Counted from the stretch's first letter, positions 27,377 to 36,041 are shown. The stretch is 64,000 nt of DNA from Marinobacter bohaiensis (GCF_003258515.1 NZ_QGEH01000001.1:1426001-1490000); one strand, 5' to 3'. The notes: a model not told the origin generated them from the letters alone. Numbers and translations: made by a program.

Positions 27377-27651
27377 CCCAGTGGAGTCTGTATCTGGTGC
27401 GCACCCGCTCAGGCGCGCTGTATACGGGAATCACCACCAACGTGGCGCGGCGCTTTGCCGAACACCAGTCGGGCGGTGTGCGAGCGGCTCGTAGTTTACG
27501 TGGCAAGGGACCGCTGACCCTGGCGTTCCAGGAAACCATCGGCAACCGTACCCGCGCCGCGCAACTGGAATACGCCCTCAAACAGTGGCCGCGACAGCGC
27601 AAGGAAGCGCTGGTGGCCGGGCGCATCCGGCTGCAGGACATCGAGACCTGA
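27373..27651 (+). CDS. GIY-YIG nuclease domain protein (UPF0213/YhbQ-like)
   Basis: A 92-residue protein comprising a single GIY-YIG domain: 'SLYLVRTRSGALYTGITTNVARR' holds the two motif strands (Leu-Tyr-Leu and Leu-Tyr-Thr-Gly variants), the catalytic Arg and the downstream Glu in 'AQLEYALK'. Family members are small DNA endonucleases of unclear role. The ATG at 27373 overlaps the transporter stop. It ends exactly where the convergent SDR gene ends. Confidence 0.88.
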   Translation: MTQWSLYLVRTRSGALYTGITTNVARRFAEHQSGGVRAARSLRGKGPLTLAFQETIGNRTRAAQLEYALKQWPRQRKEALVAGRIRLQDIET

Positions 27652-28419
27652 TCAGCGCTTGCTGAGCAGCCCGATCAGCTGTCGGGTGAACGCGTTGGGC
27701 AGCCACTTGTTGCCGAACACCAGCGACTTGAACTGCAGACTCACCGGGTTGTGAACGTCCTTGCCGCGCGCGGCCCGCCACACCGCTTCGGCAATATCCT
27801 TCGCCTCCAGGTTTACGCCCAATCGCTCGATGATTGGCGCCTGGAACGTCTGCTCCGCCACCATCCGGGTCTTCACGAAGGGCGGCATCATATCCTGCAC
27901 CACGATATCGTGACGCTCCCATTCCAGGTTCAGGGCTTCGGTCAGTCCGCGCACCGCGAACTTCGATGCGGAGTAGCTGGCGAAGTAGGGCGTGCCGTAG
28001 AGCGCGGACGCCGAACTCATGTTGATCACCCGCGCGCCGGGCGTCGCCTTGAGCAGCGGGAAAGCCTTCCGGGTCACGTCCATCAGCGCGATCACGTTGA
28101 TCTCCATGATGCGGCGATGCCACTCGAAGTCGATGTCCTCGAACTCGCCGACCTTGAGGATACCCGCGCAGTTGAACAGCAGGTCCAGGCGGCCGCCGGC
28201 GTGCGTGCCGAACTCACTGAGCGCGGTCGTGACGGCGTCACCATCCGTGACGTCCAGTTGGCGGTGCCAGTGCTGTCCGCCCAGCTCTTCGTTCAGGGCC
28301 GCCACCGCCTCGCCGTCCAGGTCGACCAGCCCCAGCTGCCAGCCTTCCCGGGCGAAGCGTCGCGCCGTGGCCGCACCGATCCCGGCACCGGCGCCGGTGA
28401 TGAAAAGGGTCTTTGCCAT
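27652..28419 (-). CDS. Short-chain dehydrogenase/reductase (SDR)
   Basis: A 255-residue oxidoreductase. The nucleotide-binding motif Thr-Gly-x3-Gly-Ile-Gly ('TGAGAGIGAA', about 7-16), 'NCAG' near 89 and the catalytic Ser-Tyr-x3-Lys ('YSASK', about 157-161) are all intact. 'VDLDGEA' with Asp after beta-2 indicates NAD(H) preference. The ATG at 28419 has GAGGAAGG just upstream. It lies 10 bases downstream of an alpha/beta hydrolase gene on the same strand, suggesting a small lipid- or ester-metabolism operon. Confidence 0.9.
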   Translation of the reverse strand: MAKTLFITGAGAGIGAATARRFAREGWQLGLVDLDGEAVAALNEELGGQHWHRQLDVTDGDAVTTALSEFGTHAGGRLDLLFNCAGILKVGEFEDIDFEWHRRIMEINVIALMDVTRKAFPLLKATPGARVINMSSASALYGTPYFASYSASKFAVRGLTEALNLEWERHDIVVQDMMPPFVKTRMVAEQTFQAPIIERLGVNLEAKDIAEAVWRAARGKDVHNPVSLQFKSLVFGNKWLPNAFTRQLIGLLSKR

Positions 28420-28429
28420 CGTGCCTTCC

Positions 28430-29317
28430 TCAGCGATTGGGGTGGATGAATGTCGCGATGTTGGTGATCGCCTCGTTGGCCACGGACAGGGTTCCAGCAT
28501 GGATCTGGAACACGTGCCAGAGCCCATCGTAGATTTCCAGTGTCACGGATCCGCCGGCTTCCCGGGCTTTATCGGCGAGGCGCTGGGCGTCGTTGAACAG
28601 GATTTCCTGGGAGCCCACCTGGATCAGGATGGGCGGCAGGTCCGAGAGATCATCAAACAGCGGGGATATCAGCGGGTCGGCCAGTGGATGGGCGCCGCGA
28701 TAAGCTTCGGCCGCAGCCTTGATCCAGCCCAATTGCAGAACCGGCTCCACGGCTGGCTCGTAGGTGTTCTTGTGGGTGAGATCCAGCCAGGGCGACAGCA
28801 GAACGAGGTGGCCCGGCAGCGGCAGGTGCTCGCGTTTGAGCCTGAGCGCCAGCGCCAGGGCCAGTCCGCCGCCGGCGGAATCCCCGGCGATGGTCAGCTT
28901 GTCCGGATGGTAGCCGCAGCTCAGCAGGTGTCGGTACACGGTGAGCGCGTCGTCGAGCGCCGCCGGATAGGGATGCTCCGGCGCCAGGCGGTAATCCGGT
29001 ACGACGACTCTGGCGCCGGTGGTGGCCGCGAGGTGGCCGGTGATGCCTTTGTGGGTGTCCGGCGAACCGATCAGGAAGGCGCCGCCGTGCAGGTAGAGCA
29101 GGGCGCTTTCCGTACAGTCGACGGGCGTCACTTCCCGGTAAGGCACCTGGTCGATGACGTTGTCCGTGAACCGTATGCCGGCGGGCGGGGTGCTCAGGCG
29201 ATAGGCCTGCCGGATCAGCCGGCGCTGGATGCGGACCGGCAGGGCGGGCGTCAGCAGCGGTTTGACGAAGGCCTGCATACCCAGCCGCAGGCCGCTCTGA
29301 AGGACCGTTTGCAGCAT
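28430..29317 (-). CDS. Alpha/beta hydrolase, hormone-sensitive-lipase family
   Basis: A 295-residue esterase with the HSL-family oxyanion motif His-Gly-Gly-Ala ('LHGGAFLIG', about 76-84), 'YRLAPEHPYPAALDD', nucleophile motif Gly-Asp-Ser-Ala-Gly ('AGDSAGGGLAL', about 144-154), and a C-terminal catalytic His in 'GLWHVFQ'. It hydrolyses short- to medium-chain esters. It is the first gene of a two-gene operon with the SDR. Confidence 0.92.
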   Translation of the reverse strand: MLQTVLQSGLRLGMQAFVKPLLTPALPVRIQRRLIRQAYRLSTPPAGIRFTDNVIDQVPYREVTPVDCTESALLYLHGGAFLIGSPDTHKGITGHLAATTGARVVVPDYRLAPEHPYPAALDDALTVYRHLLSCGYHPDKLTIAGDSAGGGLALALALRLKREHLPLPGHLVLLSPWLDLTHKNTYEPAVEPVLQLGWIKAAAEAYRGAHPLADPLISPLFDDLSDLPPILIQVGSQEILFNDAQRLADKAREAGGSVTLEIYDGLWHVFQIHAGTLSVANEAITNIATFIHPNR

Positions 29318-29599
29318 GGTGCTCTCCCGGCGGCGTTGAGGATCATGAAGATGAAGAATAGCGCTGTTGAAAACGATGTCCTACAGCCTGCCGCAAAACT
29401 CGGCCCAGGCGGATGGCCGCCGTGATCCTTCGAGTCTTCATTTCAGCCAATCGTGACGACGGGCGGTCGATGGCGGACGCTCCTGTGCTAATGTAGGCGC
29501 ATCGGGACAGGCGACGAAAGATCGTCGCCGATATGACAGAGACGTAATACCGGGCCTGCAGCCCCATACGTAGAATACGCGACAAACGGCCGAACCACT

Positions 29600-30634
29600 G
29601 TGTATTGGAAAACCGACAACCTGGACATGCCCGACTGGGATCGGGCCAGCCTGATCAACCAGCTCCGGGCCTTTGAGGCCGACCGCGAACGGGGTCCCTT
29701 CCAGGACGGTCTGTCGCAGGAAGTGGCGGCGTACTGCCGCTTCTACGGTCTGGACCTGTGGGTGGAGCACCCCGACGTGCAGTATTCCGTCGGCAACCTG
29801 CAGGCCGGCGAGCACCGCGTCGCCATACATTGCTACCGCACCCCACGCCCCCGGGGCACGGTGTTCATCCTGCACGGCTACTTTGATCACGTCGGCCTGT
29901 ACAGCCAGTTGATCGACCGCTGCCTGGGCGCCGGTTTCAATGTGTTGGCCTATGATCAGCCGGGGCACGGGCTGTCCAGCGGTACGCCGGCGGCGATTGG
30001 CAGTTTTGCTGAATACCAGCAGGTGCTGCTGGACGTCCTGGAGGCGGTTCGTGGCCGGATCGATGGGCCCTGGTTTGCAGTGGGACAGAGCACCGGAGGC
30101 GGCGTTCTGATCGACTACCTGCTGCACCGGGTGCCCCGAGGCAATGCCGAGTTCCGTCATGTGGTGCTGTTGGCGCCGCTGGTGCGTCCCAACGGCTGGA
30201 TCGGCGCGAAGATGCTGCACAGTCTGGCGCGGCCGTTTATCAAACGCTGGCGGCGCATGTTCTCGGAGAACAGCGGCAACTCGCGTTTCCTGCGCTTCCT
30301 GCGTGAGCACGATCCGTTGCAGGCGCGGGCAGTGCATGTGGACTGGGTCAGCGCCCTGCGTCAGTGGGTGCCGGCCATCGAGGCTGCCAAGCCGGTGGAT
30401 TACGCGGTGACCGTGATCCAGGGCGAAAAAGACATGACTGTGGACTGGCACCACAATTTGCGGATTATCCGTAACAAGTTTTCGTCGGTCGCCGAACGGC
30501 GCCTGCCCGACGGCCGACATCACCTGGTGAACGAGGCGAGCGATCTCCAGGCGACCGTGTTCAATGTGACCATCAGTGCATTCGTCGACGGATGCGAAGA
30601 ACGGACCGAGGCCGCGCAGGCTGCCGGTGTATAA
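29600..30634 (+). CDS. Alpha/beta hydrolase (monoacylglycerol-lipase-like)
   Basis: A 344-residue hydrolase starting with GTG at 29600 (the ATG at 29627 is an alternative). It has the motifs 'LHGYFDHVGLY' (about 91-101), 'YDQPGHGLSSG' and the nucleophile 'GQSTGGG' (about 160-166), as in serine aminopeptidase S33/monoglyceride lipases. The catalytic His is in 'GRHHLVNE' near residue 314. It diverges from the HSL-family esterase across 282 bases in which I see no feature. The substrate is unknown, probably a lipid ester. Confidence 0.87.
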   Translation: MYWKTDNLDMPDWDRASLINQLRAFEADRERGPFQDGLSQEVAAYCRFYGLDLWVEHPDVQYSVGNLQAGEHRVAIHCYRTPRPRGTVFILHGYFDHVGLYSQLIDRCLGAGFNVLAYDQPGHGLSSGTPAAIGSFAEYQQVLLDVLEAVRGRIDGPWFAVGQSTGGGVLIDYLLHRVPRGNAEFRHVVLLAPLVRPNGWIGAKMLHSLARPFIKRWRRMFSENSGNSRFLRFLREHDPLQARAVHVDWVSALRQWVPAIEAAKPVDYAVTVIQGEKDMTVDWHHNLRIIRNKFSSVAERRLPDGRHHLVNEASDLQATVFNVTISAFVDGCEERTEAAQAAGV

Positions 30635-30723
30635 AGAAAGACTGGAAGGCGCCGTGACTTTTCGATGAGTCCGATAGCGTGACTTTCCAGCGATTCCATG
30701 AAGAAGTTAAGGAGTTGAGTGGG

Positions 30724-31383
30724 ATGAAAAAAACAATCATGGCAGTGTCAGTGGCTGTCGTAACCCTGAGCGGCTGCATGACCTATGATCCGTACACGGG
30801 CGAAGAGAAAGTATCGAATGCGACCAAAGGCAGCGTGATCGGTGCCGTCACCGGCGCGGCCATCGGTGCGGCGACCTCCAGCAGCAGCGACCGCGGCAAG
30901 GGCGCCCTGATCGGCGCGGCGGCCGGTGGCGCGGCCGGTGGCGGTATCGGCTACTACATGGACCGCCAGGAAGCGGCCCTGCGCCACCAGCTGGAAGGCA
31001 CCGGCGTGCGCGTCCAGCGTAACGGCAACCAGATCCAGTTGATCATGCCGGGCAACATCACCTTTGACGTGGACCAGTCCGGTATTCGCTCGTCCTTCAC
31101 CAGCGTGCTGGAGTCCGTGGCGATCGTGCTGGAAGAGTACGATGAGACCATCATCCAGATCGACGGCTACACCGACAGCACCGGTTCCGCCTCCTACAAC
31201 CAGATGCTCAGTGAGCGTCGGGCGTCTTCCGTGCGGGACTTCCTGCTCAACCAGGGTATCCAGTCCTCGCGTACCCGCGCCAACGGCTACGGTGAGCGCA
31301 ACCCGATTGCCTCCAACTCCACTGATTCCGGCCGGGCGCAGAACCGCCGCGTGGAGCTGACGCTGGTGCCGATGCAGGGTTAA
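30724..31383 (+). CDS. OmpA-like lipoprotein, YiaD family
   Basis: A 219-residue outer-membrane lipoprotein (lipobox Leu-Ser-Gly-Cys, Cys18). A glycine-zipper segment ('GSVIGAVTGAAIGAATS', about 36-52, and another near 60-77) is followed by a C-terminal OmpA peptidoglycan-binding domain with 'GYTDSTGSASYNQ' and 'NRRVELTL'. This is the YiaD/OmpA-lipoprotein layout. AAGGAG precedes the ATG at 30724; the upstream ATG at 30679 has no signal peptide directly behind it. A terminator follows at once. Confidence 0.9.
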   Translation: MKKTIMAVSVAVVTLSGCMTYDPYTGEEKVSNATKGSVIGAVTGAAIGAATSSSSDRGKGALIGAAAGGAAGGGIGYYMDRQEAALRHQLEGTGVRVQRNGNQIQLIMPGNITFDVDQSGIRSSFTSVLESVAIVLEEYDETIIQIDGYTDSTGSASYNQMLSERRASSVRDFLLNQGIQSSRTRANGYGERNPIASNSTDSGRAQNRRVELTLVPMQG

Positions 31384-31400
31384 TCCCGAAACGGCCAACC

Positions 31401-31437
31401 AAAAAGCGGAGCCCTCCTGAAGGTCTCCGCTTTTTTT
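31401..31437 (+). terminator. Intrinsic terminator after the YiaD-like gene
   Basis: The stem AAAAAGCGGAG / CTCCGCTTTTT is followed by a seven-T tract, 17 bases after the stop codon. The A-tract makes it potentially bidirectional. Confidence 0.88.
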
Positions 31438-31476
31438 ATGCCAGATGGTTTGTCAGAGCTGGCATTTACTTGAGTG

Positions 31477-31579
31477 TGTAGCCGACGCTTTAGCTTCGGA
31501 GCAGCCTGAAGGGCTGCCGTGAAGTTAGGACGCCAAAGAAGGCACCTTCGGCGCCTCAGAAGCTAAAGCGTCTGCTACA
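31477..31579. repeat. 103-bp structured inverted-repeat (REP/MITE-like) element
   Basis: Two 21-base arms (31477-31497 and 31559-31579) are inverted copies with one mismatch, both built around GACGCTTTAGCTTC. The 61-base interior holds its own hairpin (GCAGCC / GGCTGC, 31501-31517) and a second imperfect one (GGCACC TTC GGCGCC, 31541-31555). The folded form is a multi-branched cruciform. It lies in the gap between a terminator and a convergent small gene, typical of dispersed REP or MITE elements. No coding capacity is seen. Confidence 0.65.
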
Positions 31580-31601
31580 TTGAGCAACTTAAAGTTCAAG
31601 C

Positions 31602-31886
31602 CTAGTTGGTGTTACTCGGCAACCACTCCTCAATCCGCTTCTTCAGGTCGCTCAATCGGTCTTCGCCCGATTCGCGCAGTTCGCCCATTTTCTGGCGCGC
31701 GCTTTCCACGTTGTCTTCCAGTTGCTGGATGCGCTTGGCGAAATCCTCCTGGATCTGCGCCTCCGCCTGTTCGTCCTTGGCCTTCGCCATTTTCTCATCG
31801 GCCTGGGCGCGCAGGCTGTCGATCTGCTTGCTCCAGTATTCGGTCTGGGTTTCCAGTTTGTTCAACAGCGAGTCCTTCAGTGACAT
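31602..31886 (-). CDS. Small coiled-coil protein
   Basis: A 94-residue, highly charged, wholly helical protein (MSLKDSLLNKLETQTEYW start) with Glu/Lys/Ala/Gln heptads through residues about 5-85, probably a soluble coiled coil. AAGGAGAC precedes the ATG on the minus strand. I recognise no named family. It resembles small stress-induced coiled-coil proteins of marine gammaproteobacteria. It is monocistronic; 31887-32127 upstream holds no other feature I can support. Confidence 0.7.
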   Translation of the reverse strand: MSLKDSLLNKLETQTEYWSKQIDSLRAQADEKMAKAKDEQAEAQIQEDFAKRIQQLEDNVESARQKMGELRESGEDRLSDLKKRIEEWLPSNTN

Positions 31887-32127
31887 GGTCGTCTCCTTGT
31901 CAGCCTATGCATGAAACTCGAAGCGATGAATGAAACGCGGCTGTCTGAATCAAAGCCCGTTTTTTCCCGATACACCTATTAACCTTAGGGGTGTTCGGTG
32001 ACGAAACAAGGTCAGCGTGGGCCGGAACGGATTAAGAAAGGGTCATCCACGACGAAAAGCGGGCAGGGCGGGCGCGTAATTCAGGGACACAAAGCAGGCA
32101 CACAGATCAGGTAGACCGATCAGGCAC

Positions 32128-32155
32128 AAAAAAAGGCCGGGACAAGCCCGGCCTT
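32128..32155 (-). terminator. Intrinsic terminator of serA
   Basis: A 9-bp stem (AAGGCCGGG / CCCGGCCTT) has an A-tract on its left, which reads as a U-run after the hairpin on the minus strand. It lies 33 bases beyond the serA stop. Confidence 0.85.
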
Positions 32156-32187
32156 CTTCTCACTGGCGTTCTGGATCGCGAGGCGAC

Positions 32188-33417
32188 TCAGAACAGCACG
32201 CGGCAGCGGATGGTGCCACGCACGGACTTGAGTTTCTCCAGCGCCAGTTCGCCGTACTCCTTGTCCACGTCGATCACCACGTAGCCGATGTCTTCCTGGG
32301 TCTGCAGGTACTGGCCGCAGATGTTGATGCCGTTCTCGGAGAACACCTGATTGATCTCGGACATCACGCCCGGCACGTTCTCGTGAATGTGCAGCAGACG
32401 GTGCTGGTTCGGGTGCGACGGCAGCGCCACTTCCGGGAAGTTGACGGAGGACACCGTGGTGCCGTTGTCGCTGTACATGGCCAGCTTCTCGGCGACTTCG
32501 CGACCAATGTTTTCCTGCGCCTCGGCGGTGGAGCCACCGATGTGCGGGGTCAGGATCACGTTGTCGAACTCACGCAGTGGGGAGACGAACTCCTCGTCGT
32601 TGGACTTCGGCTCGACCGGGAACACGTCGATGGCCGCGCCCAGCAGCTTGCCGCTCTTGAGCGTTTCGGACAGGGCTTCGATGTCCACCACCGTACCGCG
32701 GGAGGCGTTCATCAGAATGCTGCCCGGCTTCATCTGGGCCAGCTGTTCGGCGCCGAACATGTACTTGGTGGCCGGCGTTTCCGGCACGTGCAGGCTGATC
32801 ACGTCGCAGGTGTTGAGCAGCTCGTTGAGGCTGTTGACCTGGGTGGCGTTACCGATCGACAGCTTGGACACCACGTCGTAGAAGTAGACGTCCATGCCCA
32901 GGGACTCGGCCAGCACGCTGAACTGGGTGCCGATGTTGCCGTAGCCGATGATGCCCAGCTTCTTGCCGCGAATTTCGTAGCTGTTCTTGGCCGACTTCTG
33001 CCATTCACCGCGATGCGCCTTGGCGTTCTTCTCGGGAATGCCGCGCAGCAGCAGAATCGCCTGGGCCAGTACCAGCTCGGCGACACTGCGGGTGTTGGAG
33101 AAAGGCGCGTTGAACACGGCCACGCCGCGACGGGTGGCGGCCTTCAGGTTGACCTGGTTGGTCCCGATGCAGAAACAGCCCACGGCGACCAGCTTCTCGG
33201 CGGCCTCGAAGACCTCCTCGGTGAGCTGGGTGCGGGAGCGGATGCCAATAAAGTGCGCATCAGCGATCTTTTCCTTCAGCTCCTCGTTACCGAGGGAGTG
33301 CGTCAGGTACTCGATGTTGGTGTAACCCGCTTCGTGCAACGTATCCAGCGCAGACTGATGGACACCTTCCAGCAGCAGGATCCGGATCTTGCTTTTGTCG
33401 AGGGACGTATTTGCCAT
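32188..33417 (-). CDS. serA: D-3-phosphoglycerate dehydrogenase
   Basis: A 409-residue enzyme, the E. coli-type SerA length. Substrate-binding and catalytic domains surround an NAD Rossmann motif ('GIIGYGNIGTQFSVLAESLGM', Gly-x-Gly-x-x-Gly near 157-162). The family signatures 'MNASRGTVVDIEAL' (catalytic Arg) and 'LTPHIGGSTAEAQENIG' (catalytic His) are present. A C-terminal ACT domain ('HENVPGVMSEINQVF', about 340 on) gives serine feedback inhibition. It oxidises 3-phosphoglycerate in serine synthesis. It diverges from a D-2-hydroxyglutarate dehydrogenase gene, its known metabolic partner. Confidence 0.96.
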   Translation of the reverse strand: MANTSLDKSKIRILLLEGVHQSALDTLHEAGYTNIEYLTHSLGNEELKEKIADAHFIGIRSRTQLTEEVFEAAEKLVAVGCFCIGTNQVNLKAATRRGVAVFNAPFSNTRSVAELVLAQAILLLRGIPEKNAKAHRGEWQKSAKNSYEIRGKKLGIIGYGNIGTQFSVLAESLGMDVYFYDVVSKLSIGNATQVNSLNELLNTCDVISLHVPETPATKYMFGAEQLAQMKPGSILMNASRGTVVDIEALSETLKSGKLLGAAIDVFPVEPKSNDEEFVSPLREFDNVILTPHIGGSTAEAQENIGREVAEKLAMYSDNGTTVSSVNFPEVALPSHPNQHRLLHIHENVPGVMSEINQVFSENGINICGQYLQTQEDIGYVVIDVDKEYGELALEKLKSVRGTIRCRVLF

Positions 33418-33629
33418 GGGCTTAACAGACCTTTCGTCGCGTGAAGTAAACCGGCAGCCCGGCCGCGAAAAGGGGCGGGCTCGCAGAACAGGGCCGGTAT
33501 GATACCATAATCACCCGTTTTCACATTGTGTTCGGTGACATCCCTCAATCGACGGTGAGGCCGCTGGGGCCCGCCTTTGATAACTGCACAGGGAGTCAGC
33601 CTTTTCCCATCACGAGACCAAGACTGCCC

Positions 33630-35024
33630 ATGACGCCAGACCAGATTGTTTCCGCCCTGACCTCCCTTGTTGACGACGGCAAGGTCCTCACGGATCCGGA
33701 TGATCTCGACACCTACGGCAAGGACTGGACAAAAATCTACGCGCCCAGGCCCGTGGCGATCGTCTTCCCCAAGACCACCGAGCAGGTGCAGGCCATTGTC
33801 CGCTTTGCCAACGAGAACCAGGTGGCGCTGGTGCCATCGGGTGGCCGTACCGGCCTGAGTGCTGGCGCCGTGGCGGCCAACGGCGAAGTCGTCGTGGCCT
33901 TCGATTACATGAACCAGATCCTGGACTTCAACGCCAGCGATCGTGTCGTGCACTGCCAGGCGGGCGTGATCACCGAACAGCTGCAGAACTTCGCCGAGGA
34001 AAACGACCTCTACTACCCGGTGGATTTCGCCTCCGCGGGCTCCAGCCAACTGGGCGGCAACCTCTCCACCAACGCCGGCGGCATCAAGGTCATCCGCTAC
34101 GGCATGAGCCGTGACTGGGTGGCGGGTCTGACCGTGGTCACCGGCAAGGGTGACATCCTGGAGCTGAACAAGGACCTGGAGAAGAACAACACCGGCTACG
34201 ACCTGCGCCACCTGTTCATCGGCGCCGAGGGCACGCTGGGCTTCATCACCGAAGCCACCATGAAGCTGACCCGCAAGCCGGACAACCTGACCGTACTGGT
34301 GCTGGGTCTGAACGACCTGACCAACACCATGGACGTGCTGCAGACCTTCCAGAAGAAGATCGACCTCACCGCCTACGAGTTCTTCTCCCACCAGGCAATG
34401 CAGCACGTGCTGGCCCACGGCAACGTGCAGGCGCCGTTCGAGACCGAAGCGCCTTACTACGCGCTGCTGGAGTTCGAAGCCGTGTCCGACGCGGTGATGG
34501 ACGACGCGATGGCCCTGTTCGAGCAGTGCATGGAAAACGGCTGGGTGCTGGACGGCGCCATCAGCCAGAGCGAGACCCAGGCCAAAAATCTGTGGATGCT
34601 GCGCGAAGGCATCTCCGAGTCCATCGCCCCGCGCACGCCCTACAAGAACGACATCTCCGTAGTCGTCTCCAAAGTGCCCGAGTTCCTGCGCGAGATCGAC
34701 GCCGTGGTCACCGAGCACTACCCGGATTTCGAGATCATCTGGTTCGGCCACATCGGCGACGGCAACCTGCACCTCAATATCCTCAAGCCGGAGGATATGG
34801 CCAAGGAAGACTTCTTCGAGAAGTGCCAGCAGGTCAACAAGTGGGTGTTCGAGATCGTCGAGCGGTACAACGGCAGCGTCTCCGCCGAGCACGGCGTGGG
34901 CATGACCAAGAAGCCGTACCTGCAATACACCCGCAGCGAGTCGGAAATCGCCTACCTCAAGGGCATCAAGCAGGTGTTCGATCCCAACGGCATCATCAAC
35001 CCGGGCAAGATCTTCGATCTGTAA
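33630..35024 (+). CDS. FAD-linked D-2-hydroxyglutarate dehydrogenase
   Basis: A 464-residue flavoprotein. The N-terminal FAD-binding (PCMH) domain has 'ALVPSGGRTGLSAGAV' (about 66-81) and 'NLSTNAGGIKVIRYG'. The C-terminal FAD-oxidase domain has 'IIWFGHIGDGNLHLNI' (metal/substrate His) and 'VSAEHGVGMTKKPYL'. The ATG at 33630 was chosen for homology at its N-terminus; the frame is open to 33528. SerA makes D-2-hydroxyglutarate from 2-oxoglutarate to drive its unfavourable reaction, and this enzyme reoxidises it. The divergent pairing with serA fits that coupling and argues for D2HGDH over glycolate oxidase GlcD. Confidence 0.88.
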   Translation: MTPDQIVSALTSLVDDGKVLTDPDDLDTYGKDWTKIYAPRPVAIVFPKTTEQVQAIVRFANENQVALVPSGGRTGLSAGAVAANGEVVVAFDYMNQILDFNASDRVVHCQAGVITEQLQNFAEENDLYYPVDFASAGSSQLGGNLSTNAGGIKVIRYGMSRDWVAGLTVVTGKGDILELNKDLEKNNTGYDLRHLFIGAEGTLGFITEATMKLTRKPDNLTVLVLGLNDLTNTMDVLQTFQKKIDLTAYEFFSHQAMQHVLAHGNVQAPFETEAPYYALLEFEAVSDAVMDDAMALFEQCMENGWVLDGAISQSETQAKNLWMLREGISESIAPRTPYKNDISVVVSKVPEFLREIDAVVTEHYPDFEIIWFGHIGDGNLHLNILKPEDMAKEDFFEKCQQVNKWVFEIVERYNGSVSAEHGVGMTKKPYLQYTRSESEIAYLKGIKQVFDPNGIINPGKIFDL

Positions 35025-35061
35025 GCGGTTGATTCACAGCCCCTCGCCAGGGGCATGACGG

Positions 35062-35095
35062 AAACGGGAGAGCGCACCAGCGGTCTCCCGTTTTT
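35062..35095 (+). terminator. Intrinsic terminator after D2HGDH
   Basis: The stem AAACGGGAGA / TCTCCCGTTT closes a 12-base loop and is followed by Ts, 37 bases after the stop codon. Confidence 0.85.
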
Positions 35096-35172
35096 CGTTG
35101 GGCCGGCCTCCACAGCCTGACCGGCCGATGCTACAGTCCCCGGATATCCCCGCGATTCTGGAGAGACTCAAG

Positions 35173-35853
35173 ATGACCGACCACATCGTCGTCCTGTCCG
35201 GCGCCGGCATGAGCGCCGAGAGCGGCCTGTCCACCTTCCGCGACAACGACGGCCTCTGGGAAAAACACAACGTCTACGACGTCGCCACCCCCGAAGCCTT
35301 CCAGCGCAACCCGGAACTGGTGCTGCGCTTCTACAACGACCGCCGCCGCCAACTGAAAGACGCCCAGCCCAACCCGGCCCACCGCGCCCTGGCGGAACTG
35401 GAAAGGGACTACCGCGTCACCATCGTCACCCAGAACATCGACGACCTGCACGAACGCGCCGGCTCCAGCCACGTCGTCCACCTCCACGGCCAGCTCACCC
35501 AGGCCCGCAGCGTCCACGACGAGCACACCGTCTACGACATCGGCTACGACGACATCCAGCTCGGCGACACCGCCGAAAATGGCGGCCAGCTCCGCCCCCA
35601 CGTGGTCTGGTTCGGCGAAGCCGTCCCCATGATCGAAACCGCCGCCGAAGTCGTCAGCACCGCCGACCAGCTCCTCATCGTCGGCACCTCACTCCAGGTC
35701 TACCCGGCCGCCGGCCTGGTCAACTGCGTCGACATCGACGTGCCCATCACCGTCATCGATCCGGGCGAGGCCAGCGTGTCCCGGGCCAAAGTGATTCGCA
35801 AGACGGCGAGTGACGGAGTGCTGGAGTGGATGGAATCACTGCGGCGTCAGTGA
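35173..35853 (+). CDS. cobB: Sirtuin-type NAD-dependent protein deacylase lacking zinc cysteines
   Basis: A 226-residue SIR2-family enzyme. NAD-binding 'GAGMSAESG' (10-18), 'TQNIDDLH' (86-93), catalytic His105 in 'HLHG', and 'GTSLQVYPAAG' are intact. Tyr54 and Arg57 form the Tyr-x-x-Arg pair of class III (desuccinylase/deacylase) sirtuins. The four zinc-binding cysteines between the catalytic His and 'RPHVVWFGE' are absent; the protein has one Cys in total. The ATG at 35173 has GGAGAG 7 bases upstream; earlier TTG (35098) and ATG (35128) starts are possible. It is the last high-G+C gene before the cassette island. Confidence 0.88.
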   Translation: MTDHIVVLSGAGMSAESGLSTFRDNDGLWEKHNVYDVATPEAFQRNPELVLRFYNDRRRQLKDAQPNPAHRALAELERDYRVTIVTQNIDDLHERAGSSHVVHLHGQLTQARSVHDEHTVYDIGYDDIQLGDTAENGGQLRPHVVWFGEAVPMIETAAEVVSTADQLLIVGTSLQVYPAAGLVNCVDIDVPITVIDPGEASVSRAKVIRKTASDGVLEWMESLRRQ

Positions 35854-35957
35854 GCGGGATATTGGATGCACGAAATGAAGAAGTCGCGATAATGCATGGC
35901 AGGGACGCTGCTGAGTGGCTAAGCTGTTGTTCAGGTTGGAGAAAGAGAAAAGATAAA

Positions 35958-36017
35958 GGCCGCGAATTCGTGACATTATACCGAACGCTTGATTATTCAA
36001 TATTACGGAACGCGGTC
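35958..36017. repeat. Imperfect inverted repeat at the left border of the cassette island
   Basis: GGCCGCGAATTCGTGACATTAT (35958-35979, read in two blocks) pairs imperfectly with the complement of 35999-36017, which ends in ACGGAACGCGGTC. The outer CCGCG / CGCGG block is perfect. It sits 24 bases before the first cassette gene. It could be a decayed attC or part of an old attI, but the RYYYAAC and GTTRRRY cores are not present, so this is weak. Confidence 0.3.
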
Positions 36018-36041
36018 TAAGTACTGTTATAAATAGGGGGA

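Noticed and set aside
33303-34925. 540-residue minus-strand open frame
   Set aside because: Mostly antisense of the D2HGDH gene and runs into serA out of frame; no domain.
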